A program made the position numbers and the translations under genes. Positions 26,401 through 37,107 of a DNA stretch of 64,000 bases are shown here, piece after piece. The DNA comes from Neurospora tetrasperma FGSC 2508 (lineage: Eukaryota; Ascomycota; Sordariomycetes; Sordariales; Sordariaceae): assembly GCF_000213175.1 (NCBI RefSeq), contig NW_009799099.1, positions 5,213,985-5,277,984 of the forward strand, given 5' to 3'. Position 1 is the stretch's first letter. Each line of letters starts with the position of its first letter. Below the pieces are notes generated by a model. That model was not told the DNA's origin. It searched no databases and was given only the letters and a program-made list of their open reading frames with translations.

Positions 26401-28741
26401 CTCCAACTCTAGAGCCGGTACCGGACTCACCCCTGGATGAGGAAAAAAGAGTAGCTAAAGCATTTGAAAAAGGTTATGCGCATTCCCTTTGCAAAATACT
26501 ACCTCGTCAACGATAGAGCTATATTCAAGGACTATATTATCGTACTACCTAATAACGAAAAGACCCAATTGGACTTAATTTATAGGACTTATACTTCTAT
26601 ACTAGGAGAGTACCCGGGCTGGGATAAAATTCTCAATATAATAAACCGTATATATTAGTAGCTTGGTTTAACTAAAGTAATTAATACGTACTATAAAGGG
26701 TATTTTTTATATTGAAAACTAAACTATTATAGATAGCGCCGGTAGGGTTCTTAAAGCTACTACCGCTTCCTAACGCCCTATAGTAGGATATTTTAATAAA
26801 TTATATAGCCCTACTATCTAAATCGATGAGGAATAGTAAGGGACTAGTATATTAGTACATCACCGTAGTAATTAACCGACTAACAAAAATAAAATACTTT
26901 ATCCCCTATAAAGGCTTATTAATAAAAGAATTAATAGGAAAATTCATCGATTATATCTATATATTATACAGCCTACCGGACACTATAATCTCAAATAAAA
27001 GTATACAATTTATATCTATATTCTAAAAATAATTATCCAATAGGTTAAGCATTAAACTAAAACTATCCACCCTATACTATAAAGAGACTAATAGCTAAAT
27101 AAAGAGAATTAATACTAAAATAGAATAATATTTCTAAACCTTCGTTAATTAGGCCTAGGATAATTAAATAAATTAACTTATACTAACCGAATTCTAAGGT
27201 AATAATTTCTAATCCGCAACTACGGGAATATTACTATTCTTCGCTAATTACGGATTTTACCCTCGGATAGGGATAGAACCTATAAAACCGCTACTACCCA
27301 ATATAACCCCAGAATAATAATAGTAAATATTCAAGGCAAATATAATCGTAGAATATTTTAGAATACTTTAGGATAAATTAATCGTTTTATTAAAGGAAGC
27401 TTAAGATCAATACAAAATAGCAACTAATATAAGGAGGACGGATACTTTAAAGTATAAACTAAGCAGTATAGTAATACTCAATATAGAAAATTACGCTACG
27501 GGCCGACTAATAGCAAAATTATCGCTAAGGTTCAAGGGCCCCTTTAGAGTAATAAAAGCGGATTCCCACTCCCTCGAATTATCTTTATTAACTAATATAA
27601 AGGTTATCTATATTATTAATATTTTAAGGGTAAAGCCTTATAAGGAAGGCTTACTAAGTCAATTAGAATTAATTACAAATATTAGAATAGATAAAGGAAT
27701 AATAGTAATTCGAACCGACAATTTTATAGAAGAAAGGCGATAGGAATTCGAATCTCTTCTAAATTATTAGAAGGTTAGGACTAATTAATATTACTAAGTA
27801 AAGTAAATTTATTACCCACCTAACTAATAACTAGCCGTAAATTTAAAAAATTATAGTAAATCAATATAGGAATTTTATAATAACCGCCCAAAATTAGGCC
27901 TCCCCCACCCGATTTTTAGAAAAGGATTTAAGGTATAGTAGAAGTCTAAGAATCTCGCTAACCCCGATTAACCCCAACTAAAATTAGGGTTACTATTATT
28001 AGTACTAGAGTAATCCCTAGATAAGTAAATTAAGTAAAGTTTACAATTAAATATAAGGTAAGCGGAGAGTTAAATAAAAAAAAGGAGTTTAATTCGACTT
28101 ATTCCGTATACCCTAATCGAATACCTCCTAATATACTCTTTTATAAAATAACTATTAATAATACCGAGAAATAGTACGTTTTATAGCGGTCATACGTCTC
28201 TTATTCCCCCGGACGGCCTATACTCATACTAAATACCTATAACGGACAAAATTAAAAGATAAGGAGGATCTAAGAAATATTAATAATATATATTTAAGTA
28301 TTTATACGAAAAATAGTTACTAATAGGGAATTAAATGTACGAACTTTCGAATTTATACTAATAGCGGCTATAAACGTTTTATATAAACTACTATACTATA
28401 GGCGTCCTTATAATACCCCCGGGGTGGGGGGGGGGTTAATAATAGTAAAGGTGGTTAAAATTCTCTATATATATTAATTAAATTAATTTACAATATACAA
28501 ATAGGTTATTAAGGATAATAATAGCTCTTTCGACGGAAGGGTTAAATTTAGTAATATTTTAATTAGTACTCTACCTTTAAGCGGGAATTGAATCCGGGAG
28601 AGTATTAAGTAACTTCCCGTTTTAGTAAGACTTTTTACCGGCACTTAATCAGACGTAGCCGTAGGAAAATTAGGAGAGGCCCACTTTAGTAGTAATAATA
28701 ATAGATTTTTGAGTAGGAACTTCGTTTTGAAAAGGGGGTAG

Positions 28742-28976
28742 TATTATAGGCATTACTACTATATTCCTATATATAAAAGGGTACTATACTACAATAGTAT
28801 AACTAGCCGTACAATTGTCTAAGTATAATACAGTAGTTACGTACATACGTACTATAGTCCGTATACCCGGATCTACAGCATGCCCTATATAGTTCTCGTA
28901 CGCGCACAGGATTCTCTTCCTGTTCCTCGCACAACAATCAAAGTCTTAGCTTAGTACTTGCTCGCGCCCCGTGACA
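28742..28976 (+). repeat. 3' LTR of gypsy B
   Basis: 235 bp, ending GCGCCCCGTGACA. Here the inner (left) half is RIP-altered and the outer (right) half is nearly unmutated. Confidence 0.9.
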
Positions 28977-28981
28977 AAGGT

Positions 28982-31900
28982 AATAAAGAGAATAAAAAGG
29001 ATAGGTAAAAGGGGGGAGCCTTAAAGTACGCCTACTATAATAGTATAAGGGCGAAATATTTTGATGTTAAAAAAGAGAACACTTTTCCTATTAGTAACGA
29101 AGTTCGTTACTTACTTAACAATTTATATTGGAAATTATATTTCCTATAAAGTATATAAAAGCTACTCATAGTTAATTCTATTAAATGCACCCTTTAAATC
29201 GAAGAGTATAAAGGATATTACAGCCCCGAATTTCTAAACCGTATAGACCGTATTAATAATTACCCGGACTATAAATTTTATCGAACGGCCTATTCGGTTA
29301 CCTATTTAACCCACCGGTAAAAAATTGAATTCTTTAATTATCTATATAAATTTCTGAATTATAAGGGCTTCGAAGATTTTTTTAACGTTATTAAACAATA
29401 ATATAAGTCTCTATATACCCGCTAATTTTTATTAGGTAGTACTTTTCCTAGGCTTTTTAAGGATAATTATTCTTATATTCTTAAATTATTAAAGAAAGTA
29501 TCCGAATTGGAGGCAAGGGGTTACTAAATATATTATTATTTATTAGAATAATTATCCGTACAATTTTAAAAATCTATTTTAATATTAATTAATACTTAGG
29601 GCCTTATTAAACGCTATTTAGAAAAGGATATTTTGAATATCCTCCTTAATAATTAGTTCGGCAATAATTATCGGATTAATGCTATTTACTAATTTAATCC
29701 AATCCAATAAATATTTTATTAGAATATCTACCTTTAGAAAGAAGTAATCAGTAAGGATTTCGGCCTTACTATTATAATCTTCGATTTTTATTACCCCTTT
29801 ACTAATTCGGAGGGCTAATAATTTAAGTAGGTTTATTAAATAATAATTTTAACATTAAACCTATTTTTCTAAAGGCTAGAATTAACTCGGGTTCTTTAAG
29901 ATTTTAATAACGCCTTCGTACTATATAGTCCGCTATACTTTCGAAATAATCTTTTTCTTTTTTATTATTATTTTAACGAACTTCCTCTATTTCGATTGTA
30001 TTTAGTATTTAAATTATATTTAATACTTCTACTATATTTCCTTTATAGCTATTTTATATCTTAATATTTATCAATTCGTTTTTCTCCTCCAACCTTTCTT
30101 CCAATATAGGATAAATTCTTTTATAATACTAGTAAATTCTTTATTCAATTTATAAAAATTTTATTCGAATTTTCCTATAATATCGATCCTTTCCGGGACC
30201 GAAATCCGTCTTTCCGCCGCTTCCTTCACTTTTACTATATTTATAAAATTCTAATTATAACTTCCTTCCTCTTTTACCCTCCTATTTTTCCTTTTTATTT
30301 AAAGTTAAATTTCCTAAAAGTAATAGTCTAAACCGATTTATTCGTACTACTTCGCACCCTAATACTCAGCTTTGACCCTAAATAATAATTATATATATTC
30401 AACTATTCTATTTCTCTTTCCTTATATTATATTATTAAACCTTCTTAATTTATTATAGGGGGTAAATAGACCGAGCCTCCAATATTATACCTATATAAAG
30501 AAGCGTATGGTCCTTAAAATAATCATATTCTCTAAATTCTAATTGGGATAGTAGAAGTTAAAGTCCTTAATAGTAATAATTTAATTTCTTACTAGGGGCC
30601 CGGCCTTAAAGAATTTAAAGAGTAGGAATCTTTACTAATATTTCAATATTTTTTATATTAGAATAGGTAAATAAATAGAATAAATAATCGGAGGATCCCT
30701 TAAATTTTTAAATTTTATTATAGTCTAATCCCCTTTAGCTTAAAAATCGAGGTCCTTTACATTCTATTTCTTATCTATATATGTTATAGCCCTTCCGTTC
30801 TTCAAATAATTAATTTCGAAATACCTCCCGCCCTTAGGACAATAAATATCCCTATATAAATTTCTACCCGGCTCCTAAATCGTTATAATATCATAAGTTC
30901 CCTATTATTCAAATAGAAATATCCCTCTTTTATACGACTTCCCTATATTCTAATAAAGTATTTTTAATTAGATTATTAATTATTTTAAAATAGGCTTCCT
31001 ATAAATTCCTTAATAGAGGATATAAGTATTACTTCCTTTAAAGGAATTATACTTATATAAATACTATTACTACTATATATCTAACTCTATATATTCCAGG
31101 AGTATAGGTAATATATATGTATAAAGTTCTATTAGGCTAAGGGTTTCAATTGGAGGGTCAGGCCAATAATTTTTTTTAGCCGCCCTCTCTTTATACTTCC
31201 TCTAATTTATTTCTCTAAAATAGTAATAATACGGGAGCTAGAAGGAGCGTCCGGTAAATTACCCTTATTCATAATCTCTATTACTAGCTCTAATACCTTT
31301 CTAGCCGGGTTTTTACGAAGGGGGGCGAACGTTCGTAGCCTTTCAGCGTATATAATAAACGCTTTTATAATAACCTTCTAAAAAAGGGGGCAATCCTTAT
31401 AATTATAAATAAATATCCCTTCTTTTTATACAATCTATAATAAACGAGTAACTTATCTTTATATAATAGGCAATTTACTTTACTAAAGTAATTTCTTTCG
31501 TATTTAACTTTACTATATTGGATATAAATATTTTCTTAGCAATAGAATTTTATTATATATTCAATTCCCTAATATATAAAGTACTATTAAACGTTGCTCG
31601 AAATTTCGGACGGTTTATAAAAATATATATACTACCGTCCTAAAGGAAGAAATCATCCTAAAGGAAGCTCGCCGCCTTTGAAATAGTAAATTTTATTAGG
31701 AATAAATTTCTATTTTCTCCGTCTCTTCTTTTCTAAGGCCGAACTCTTATAATAATTACTTTATTATTCGTATTCCTCGCTATATTTATTAATACCTGCG
31801 ATATAGTATAATTATTAGTACTATTATAAATTATACCCTGGACTAATATATTTATAATATTTATAATAATAAAAGCCTCCTTACTAAACACTTTTATACC

Positions 31901-32739
31901 TTATACCTAATTTTACTAATATTAATTGTATATAGATATATTAAAAATAATTATTCAATTTCAAAATATTAGTATTTTAATTGCCGCTTTAATTATTAAG
32001 TTTAATTTCTTCTGGCCTAGGGTCGTTATTACGGCCGTCTTCGTATCTTCGTTCGAATTATCTATAAATTTAGTAATAATAATTACTCCCTTAATAGTAA
32101 ACTACCGTTCGAAATTAGAAGGGATAAACTTTTTAATAGTAGTAGTAAATAATTATTAGAGGGTAGTATTGATTCTACTTGGGATAATTTTCGCTATAAT
32201 ATCGGCCTATTATTTCAATACCTCCTAAATACCTTTTTTTTATCTCCTTCAAAATATCCTTCTTCAAATTATTAAAATCCTTCTTAGTAATAAATTAGTC
32301 GGTCCTAACCTTATTAATTTTAAATTGTATAGACCTGTTATTTCTAATATAAGCCTATATAAATTCGAAAAATAATTTTCGAACCCAACGTCAGTTCTTA
32401 ATTAAAATAATATTATAATTTTCAAATTTATTCGCTCTAATAATAAATTTCTTCAATATTTTATTATCTTCCTCTAATTTATCCAAAGTCTTTGTAATAA
32501 ATATAATTTCGGGGCCCTTATATATAGAAATTTCTATAAGCGGGTTATAAATACTATTTTCGAACCTATAAATACCACTATTTATAACTATCGGTAACGA
32601 TAATATAACGCTGCTACTACATTTATTGTAGGATATTGTGAGGGAGGTAAATGACCCTCCTAAGTCGATTGCTGTTATTAGTTTTCGTTTTGGAGCACTC
32701 CTCGACCAGAAATCGGCGTTTCCGGTTTCGGCGTCGTTT
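28982..32739 (-). pseudogene. LINE copy 1: ORF1, endonuclease and start of reverse transcriptase
   Basis: From 32739 down: an open stretch at 32391-32750 (TGNADFWSRSAPKRKL…) that looks like the start of the Gag-like ORF1; a CCHC-knuckle region near 31390-31460; an APE-type endonuclease with RAITYIDKK near 30800 and an IKDFNFYYPN block near 30560 that corresponds to the GDFN-H-P motif; then reverse transcriptase up to QGSPLLPILF… at about 29030-28990, the usual block ahead of the catalytic Asp pair. Gypsy B splits the gene at 28981. Stops are frequent in every frame. Confidence 0.65.
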
Positions 32740-32756
32740 TTCGAATACAATAAATA

Positions 32757-33250
32757 GATATTTTAGATTTAAGCCAATTTCGAGAGTAGTTCCTAAAGGC
32801 CGCCTATATAAATAGGGGGGTCTATTTAGTAGCGAACCTATATTCGTTATACTACTACCAGAAAGTAAGGCTACCTTACGCCTAATTATATCAAAGGGTA
32901 AATTAAAGAATAGTATATAAGCTTCCGTACGCTATTACTATTCCTAGTACGAAAAGGGCGCTAGTATTAAAGGAATAGATATTAGTAATGCCCGCGTTCG
33001 TGTTTAGAGTAAGGTATGTAAATATATCGAGGTAGTAAACGATAATAGGGATAAGGATAACGAATTAGGTAGATATTGGGAGGCGAGGGTAAGAGAGGAG
33101 AGGGTAAAGGAGGAGAGGGTAAGGGAGGAGGCTATCGAGTTATTATCCACCTCCTCTATATTCTCTAAGCTCTCTAAGTTCTCTAAACTCTCTAAACTCC
33201 CCGAGTTACTCCTAAATATAAGTTCTGAATTATTAAATGTAAGTATTTAG
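32757..33250 (+). pseudogene. MULE transposase, C-terminal tail
   Basis: Continues the transposase after the LINE. Near 32760-32830 FKPISRVVPKGRLYK..G matches the 'P…RpkGRP' tail that follows the SWIM-like block in fungal MULE transposases. An Arg/Glu-rich repeat (REERVKEERV, about 33085-33135) and a Leu/Ser-rich repeat (SKLSKFSKLSKL, about 33160-33200) follow. The frame reads further than most of this window, consistent with weaker RIP near the element edge. Confidence 0.55.
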
Positions 33251-33414
33251 AGTAGAGTAGAGAATAATACAACCCCTTAATACTACGAGAGCATTACCGG
33301 ATTGGCGTTGTTAGATTTGCTAGTAAGACTGTATAGGGCATTTAGTAGTTTGACCCAGCTCATAATATGAGAAATCACGATTTTTACACTCAAAACGGTA
33401 TATTTTACATGACA

Positions 33415-33475
33415 GCCGCCACCTGGGTTGAGGTGCGTACCTCAAGGATTTTGGTACGTCTCGGGAAGTTTTCCC
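33415..33475 (-). repeat. MULE right terminal inverted repeat
   Basis: Ends …GGTACGTCTCGGGAAGTTTTCCC. It differs from the left repeat mainly by C/T-type changes. The 100 bp inside it (33345-33420) match the right end of the MITE at 20625 (TTGACCCA…, then ACATGACAGC against TCATGTCAGC). Confidence 0.85.
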
Positions 33476-33483
33476 TATTATAT

Positions 33484-34325
33484 ATAGAAGATGCTAGGCT
33501 AGAATACGGCAGATATATTATATACCCGTCGGTATAATATGCTATTATATTCCGCTTATATTATAGTACGTAATACTATATTATTATTACAACGATAGTG
33601 TAAGAATCCAAACTATATACAGCCCCGAAGAAACTCTACAACAAATTCTATAATAATATCCGAACCTCAATTCAAGGGGCTATAGTATAATAATTTTACT
33701 AACTTTATATATATTCTATAGGGCCTATAAGCGCTACATGTCATGGGGCTAGCGGCCAGGATCAAAAACTCGGCTTTGCTAAGTCTGCTAAGGCGGGTCG
33801 GCCGTATCGATAAGGATGCGAGCCTCCTGATTGGTCGGATCCACATGTTTGCCTGGCCCGTGCGCCCGACCATAAAACCTTCTTTCAACTGCACCCTTTT
33901 GGTGCAGTCTTCCCTTTTGCTCTCTTCGTCAAATATAGCATTTCAACCACACACGACTACTCGCTGTACAATACTCTAGCAGACCCGTTACACTACACCT
34001 TTAGCGTTAGCAATTATATCTACTATAAGAATGGGGACTTAGGCCGTATCGATTATATTTTTATATACGAGATGACTTATAAGTATAAACGCTATATCTT
34101 TCTTATACAAATAAAGGTAGTTGTAAGCAATATTATTATATCGTTCGACCATAAAATGATTAAGGATACTAGCAAGCCCATTATCATTGGCCTTCCAACT
34201 ATTCGAATTAATTGTATATATATCGTCGATATTTCGAAGCTTAAGGACTGCTATAAGCCCTGCTACTAATTGAAATAAGCCTTGATAAATTGGGATATTA
34301 TTTTAATATATTTGTAATTTAGTAG
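33484..34325 (+). pseudogene. Large-transposon transposase, C-terminal part (copy 1)
   Basis: Resumes after the MULE and is broken again by a solo LTR at 33739-33992. The best part is 34020-34270: GRIDYIFIYEMTYKYKRYIF and, further on, IIGLPTIRINCIYIVDIS. The opposite-strand copy has GRIDYIFIYE and later RVYIIDISKVYE in the same order near 59310-59110. The open frame at 34072-34269 is this C-terminus and its ATG is internal. Coding similarity fades after 34325. Together with the two upstream segments it covers the same order of blocks as copy 2. Confidence 0.6.
33739..33992. mobile_element. Solo LTR, 254 bp, essentially unmutated
   Basis: Starts TGTCATGGGG, ends CCCGTTACA, and is flanked by a 5-bp duplication CTACA (33734-33738, 33993-33997). 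It is rich in CA and TG, with a possible TATA-like site near 33870-33876 (CATAAAA) and a pyrimidine-rich run downstream, as in LTR promoters. Neither end matches gypsy A or B. It interrupts the C-terminal coding part of large transposon copy 1. The open frames across it on both strands are shadows. Confidence 0.7.
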
Positions 34326-34790
34326 CAATTATTAATCCTATTCCGAGTTATTTACCTAACTACTATAATCATTTGTAATTGAATATAATATACGCATCCT
34401 ATATAGTACAAGAAAAGGTGCGTACAATTATATAGTATACTACTCTATAGGTTTAATTCCTACTAATATTCCGTTTAATAGGTATAAGATAATATATATT
34501 AATATCGTTTTATTTCTTTATTACCTTATTCAATCAAATACCTAGAAGTCTACCCATTATACTAGTCTATACATTATGATATCTAGCCGGTATATTTCTC
34601 TTTGCTCGTATATAGAATAGTATATAGACTATTCTTCCGAACTTCTCCTAGCTATTAGAAGTCTAATACTAGGCGGTATTATTTATATTTATTTATCGTA
34701 TTATATCATATCGCTATCCAGTTAATCTATTACTTAGTATTTATTACGTTTATATTATCGTATTACAGCATTATATATTATTGTACTTTC
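34326..34790. other. 3' untranslated flank of large transposon copy 1
   Basis: AT-rich, no gene. An imperfect palindrome (CCTAGCTATTAGAAGTCTAA followed by TACTAGG) lies near 34646-34672. Confidence 0.4.
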
Positions 34791-34990
34791 CTAACCGGCG
34801 CTACGCGCCAGGCGCCAGTATAGTACTAGGAATGCCGGGACTGCCGGGTACAAGTATAGGTACCGGAGTATAGTACTAAAACTACTAGGTACAGGTACAA
34901 GTGCCGGGGTACAGTACTAGGACTACCGGGTGCAGGTACAAGTACCGGGGTAGGTATAGGCCGTACGCTAGGTAGACGGCAGGCAACTAG
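34791..34990 (+). repeat. GC-rich minisatellite near the 3' end of the large transposon
   Basis: About three 42-50-bp units built from 'agtactaggactaccgggt' and 'caggtacaagtaccgggg'. A related GC-rich tract, in reverse orientation and again beyond the transposase C-terminus, lies at 58230-58420. Both close with a GGCAGGCA motif. This suggests the tract is part of the transposon's 3' end. Confidence 0.55.
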
Positions 34991-35943
34991 TATATTATAT
35001 TATAATATACAATTAAAATTTTTAATATACATCTAACAGTCGACGGGAAGTAACAATACGCAACTAACTTATATATACAAGTCAATCGCAACTCCCTAAC
35101 TAAATTTACAGTCGCCCTTCATAGACAAATATAATTAAGTAAGAATTCCCTTTACACCTACCAAATATAACCTAAACATACCGTTCGCAAATAGGAGTCT
35201 ACGAATTACAATGGGAGAACTATATTTCGCCGCAGCCTAGGAAAATACAAATATAATCATTCGGGAACTATATTACAACATAAAGCAGTCCTAAGGTAAA
35301 CTAAATAAATTTAACTAGAATCGCTATGTTTATACTATGAATAGGTTATAAAATTAGGGTAAATAATAAACTAATTTAGATAAATTTCAGAAAAGTAGGG
35401 TATTAAATCTTTGAAAGCATATCCAGCGAAACGGCTTACAATATAGAGAAATTTGACGCGGTCGGTAAAATAATAATTAACATTAATCTCGAATTCATTT
35501 TGAATTGAATCGTACTAAGCCTCGAAAAATATATTATTTTCCTTATCTTAATTATAGAATTTAAGCGGATCAATCTATTTAGTAGAAAGGCGAATATAAC
35601 GGAGGGGGACAATTATAATTTTATTATTATTATTATTAATAAGTAGGGTTATTATAAAGTAAATAATTAATTTATGGAGGGGGGCTACGCCCGGGTTCTT
35701 TTCAATACTAAGGAGGACCGTTTCTTTCATTATAGCAATTATTTAATTTATAAATTAGTAAATACTTTTTAAGATATATAATTTAATAATTATCTCTTTT
35801 AAAATTTAAATTTCTTTTTTATCTACTAAATAGTCTTTTAGAGATTAGACTATCTAGGGATAAGTATTTAAACAATTAGAAAAAATTTCTTCTAATTTAA
35901 GGATTTAATTATAAACAATATAAAACTAAGTATTTAAGAATAA
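34991..35943. other. Unassigned AT-rich stretch
   Basis: I see no gene or known element. 35060-35560 is less TA-saturated than its surroundings and holds a short (ATT)n run at 35622-35640. It may be the original flank of large transposon copy 1, or an unknown repeat. Confidence 0.4.
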
Positions 35944-37107
35944 AGTAATTTATTATAATAATATTCTTTTACCCTAACTATATAACTATAGCGCCTTATT
36001 AGTATAGGGTTCTTCTCCAGTTCTCTAGAGGGGAAAACCGTATAGCATTAAGCGCCGCCGAATAAAAACCCCTAACTTTATTTCAATTATAATTCACTTA
36101 CGCTATTCCTACTTTACTTATAGTTATAACGGTTCTTACCTACTATTATAGTAAATTAATTTCGTTTCTTTCTTTACTATATTACTCTAATATTAGAATA
36201 ATAAAAATAATAGGGATATAGTTAGGGACGTTACCTTTCTTCGCTACTCCTCTTTTTTTACCTTTACTATTCCTTCCTCCGCTTTCCTCCCGTTTCTCCG
36301 TCCTAATTTCCCATCTATATCCCTACCCCTCCGCTTTATTATTCCTATTTATATTTACCCCTACCCCGTCCCTTTACTTTCTAACCCTTAATTCTACCTT
36401 TATTTTTAATAGTATAAAGGCCTTCCTTTCCATTTATATAATCCTCCCTACGGCGTCCCTTCTTAACTTCTTCCTACCTTCTTTTCTTCTTATAATAATA
36501 TCGTCCAAAATAATTTCCTTTAATTACAACCGTCCTAACCCGATCGATTTTATTTCTAACCCTAAGGTCTCCTCCTTAAAAGTATTTCTAAATTCTATAA
36601 TTTCTCTTAATTATATAGCCCTCATTTATTTAAAGCCTATAATATTTTTTAATATTCTTTATAATAATTTAAATCTCTAAATCCCCTAGAACTAATATAT
36701 TTATCCCTTCTATTATTTCTAATCCTTATACTAATTTATATAGTATTATTTATTAAATCCCCTACCTTTACTATATTTTAAATTTTATTATAGTCCTAAA
36801 ATCTAATAAAAGATTTATTAATCCTAACGCTTTTTGTGAAATTATTACCAGTAAGACCTATTTCGTTTCGGCTTTTTATAAGCCTTATATTCTTTTTTTA
36901 CTCGCGCTTCTTTTTTAATTAACGTTTTATTCCTAATTACCGACCTTTAAATTTTATTTTATATTTATATTACTAGTACATATATATTAAATATTCCTAT
37001 TAGATTTTATAACGCCCGTAATATTATTTAGTCTATAATTATTATTATCATATTAAGTAGCCTGGTTGAATATTATTAGAAATTGTATATTTTTATTTAT
37101 ATTGTTA

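Larger units (their letters stand above)
23262..28976 (+). mobile_element. Gypsy-type LTR retrotransposon B, broken fossil
   Basis: Two 235-bp direct repeats bound the element (23262-23496, 28742-28976) with a 5-bp target duplication AAGGT at 23257-23261 and 28977-28981. A purine-rich tract lies just before the right LTR. Recognisable parts on the + strand: a Gag-like region with coiled-coil and Gly/Ser/Asn-rich stretches (about 23800-25500), a zinc-knuckle-like site (about 25580), and integrase with its C-terminal part (about 26650-27780). It is compact for the family. It is broken, with many RIP-type changes. It lies inside the reverse transcriptase gene of LINE copy 1, so it is younger than that LINE. 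Confidence 0.88.
19598..32744 (-). mobile_element. LINE (Tad1-type) copy 1, full length, carrying two insertions
   Basis: Runs on the minus strand from its 5' end near 32740 (complement AAACGACGCCGAAACC) to its 3' end at 19598. Removing the MITE (20625-21065) and gypsy B (23262-28976) leaves about 7 kb, matching the full-length copy at 35958-44315. Imperfect target duplications flank it: ATATAATAAATA at 19586-19597 and ATACAATAAATA at 32745-32756 (one C/T difference). The 3' end is an ATA/AAT-rich tail, usual for Tad-like LINEs. It disrupts the MULE transposase gene. Confidence 0.85.
17250..33475 (+). mobile_element. Hop-like MULE DNA transposon, split by a LINE
   Basis: The ends match as inverted repeats over about 50 bp: left GGGAAAACCTCCCGAGACGC, right (complement) GGGAAAACTTCCCGAGACGT, continuing with CACCAAAATCC/TACCAAAATCC and TACGCACC. 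An 8-bp duplication TATTATAT lies at 17242-17249 and 33476-33483. Removing the LINE complex (19598-32744) leaves about 3.1 kb, a normal MULE size, with one + strand transposase gene. MULEs usually make 8-10-bp duplications. Both ends are less mutated than the interior. It landed in large transposon copy 1. Confidence 0.85.
5409..34325 (+). mobile_element. Large DNA transposon copy 1, split by three insertions
   Basis: Coding segments at 5409-6963, 14654-17241 and 33484-34325 are collinear with the uninterrupted minus-strand copy at 59080-64000, so they belong to one element. The breaks are gypsy A (target duplication AGTTT at 6959-6963 and 14654-14658), the MULE (TATTATAT at 17242-17249 and 33476-33483) and a solo LTR (CTACA at 33734-33738 and 33993-33997). 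Removing the insertions leaves about 5 kb of coding region. The conserved blocks (FIDGF-type, a GDM/Cys-containing block, and a C-terminal GLP…Y-V-type block) recall very large fungal transposases of the CACTA/EnSpm or Plavaka kind, but I cannot fix the family without a search. The coordinates given are the coding extent; the true ends are unknown. Confidence 0.65.

Noticed and set aside
33667-33979. Opposed 75- and 78-codon frames suggesting a small host gene with promoter
   Set aside because: The region has TG…CA ends and a 5-bp duplication, so a solo LTR explains the GC-rich unmutated sequence better.
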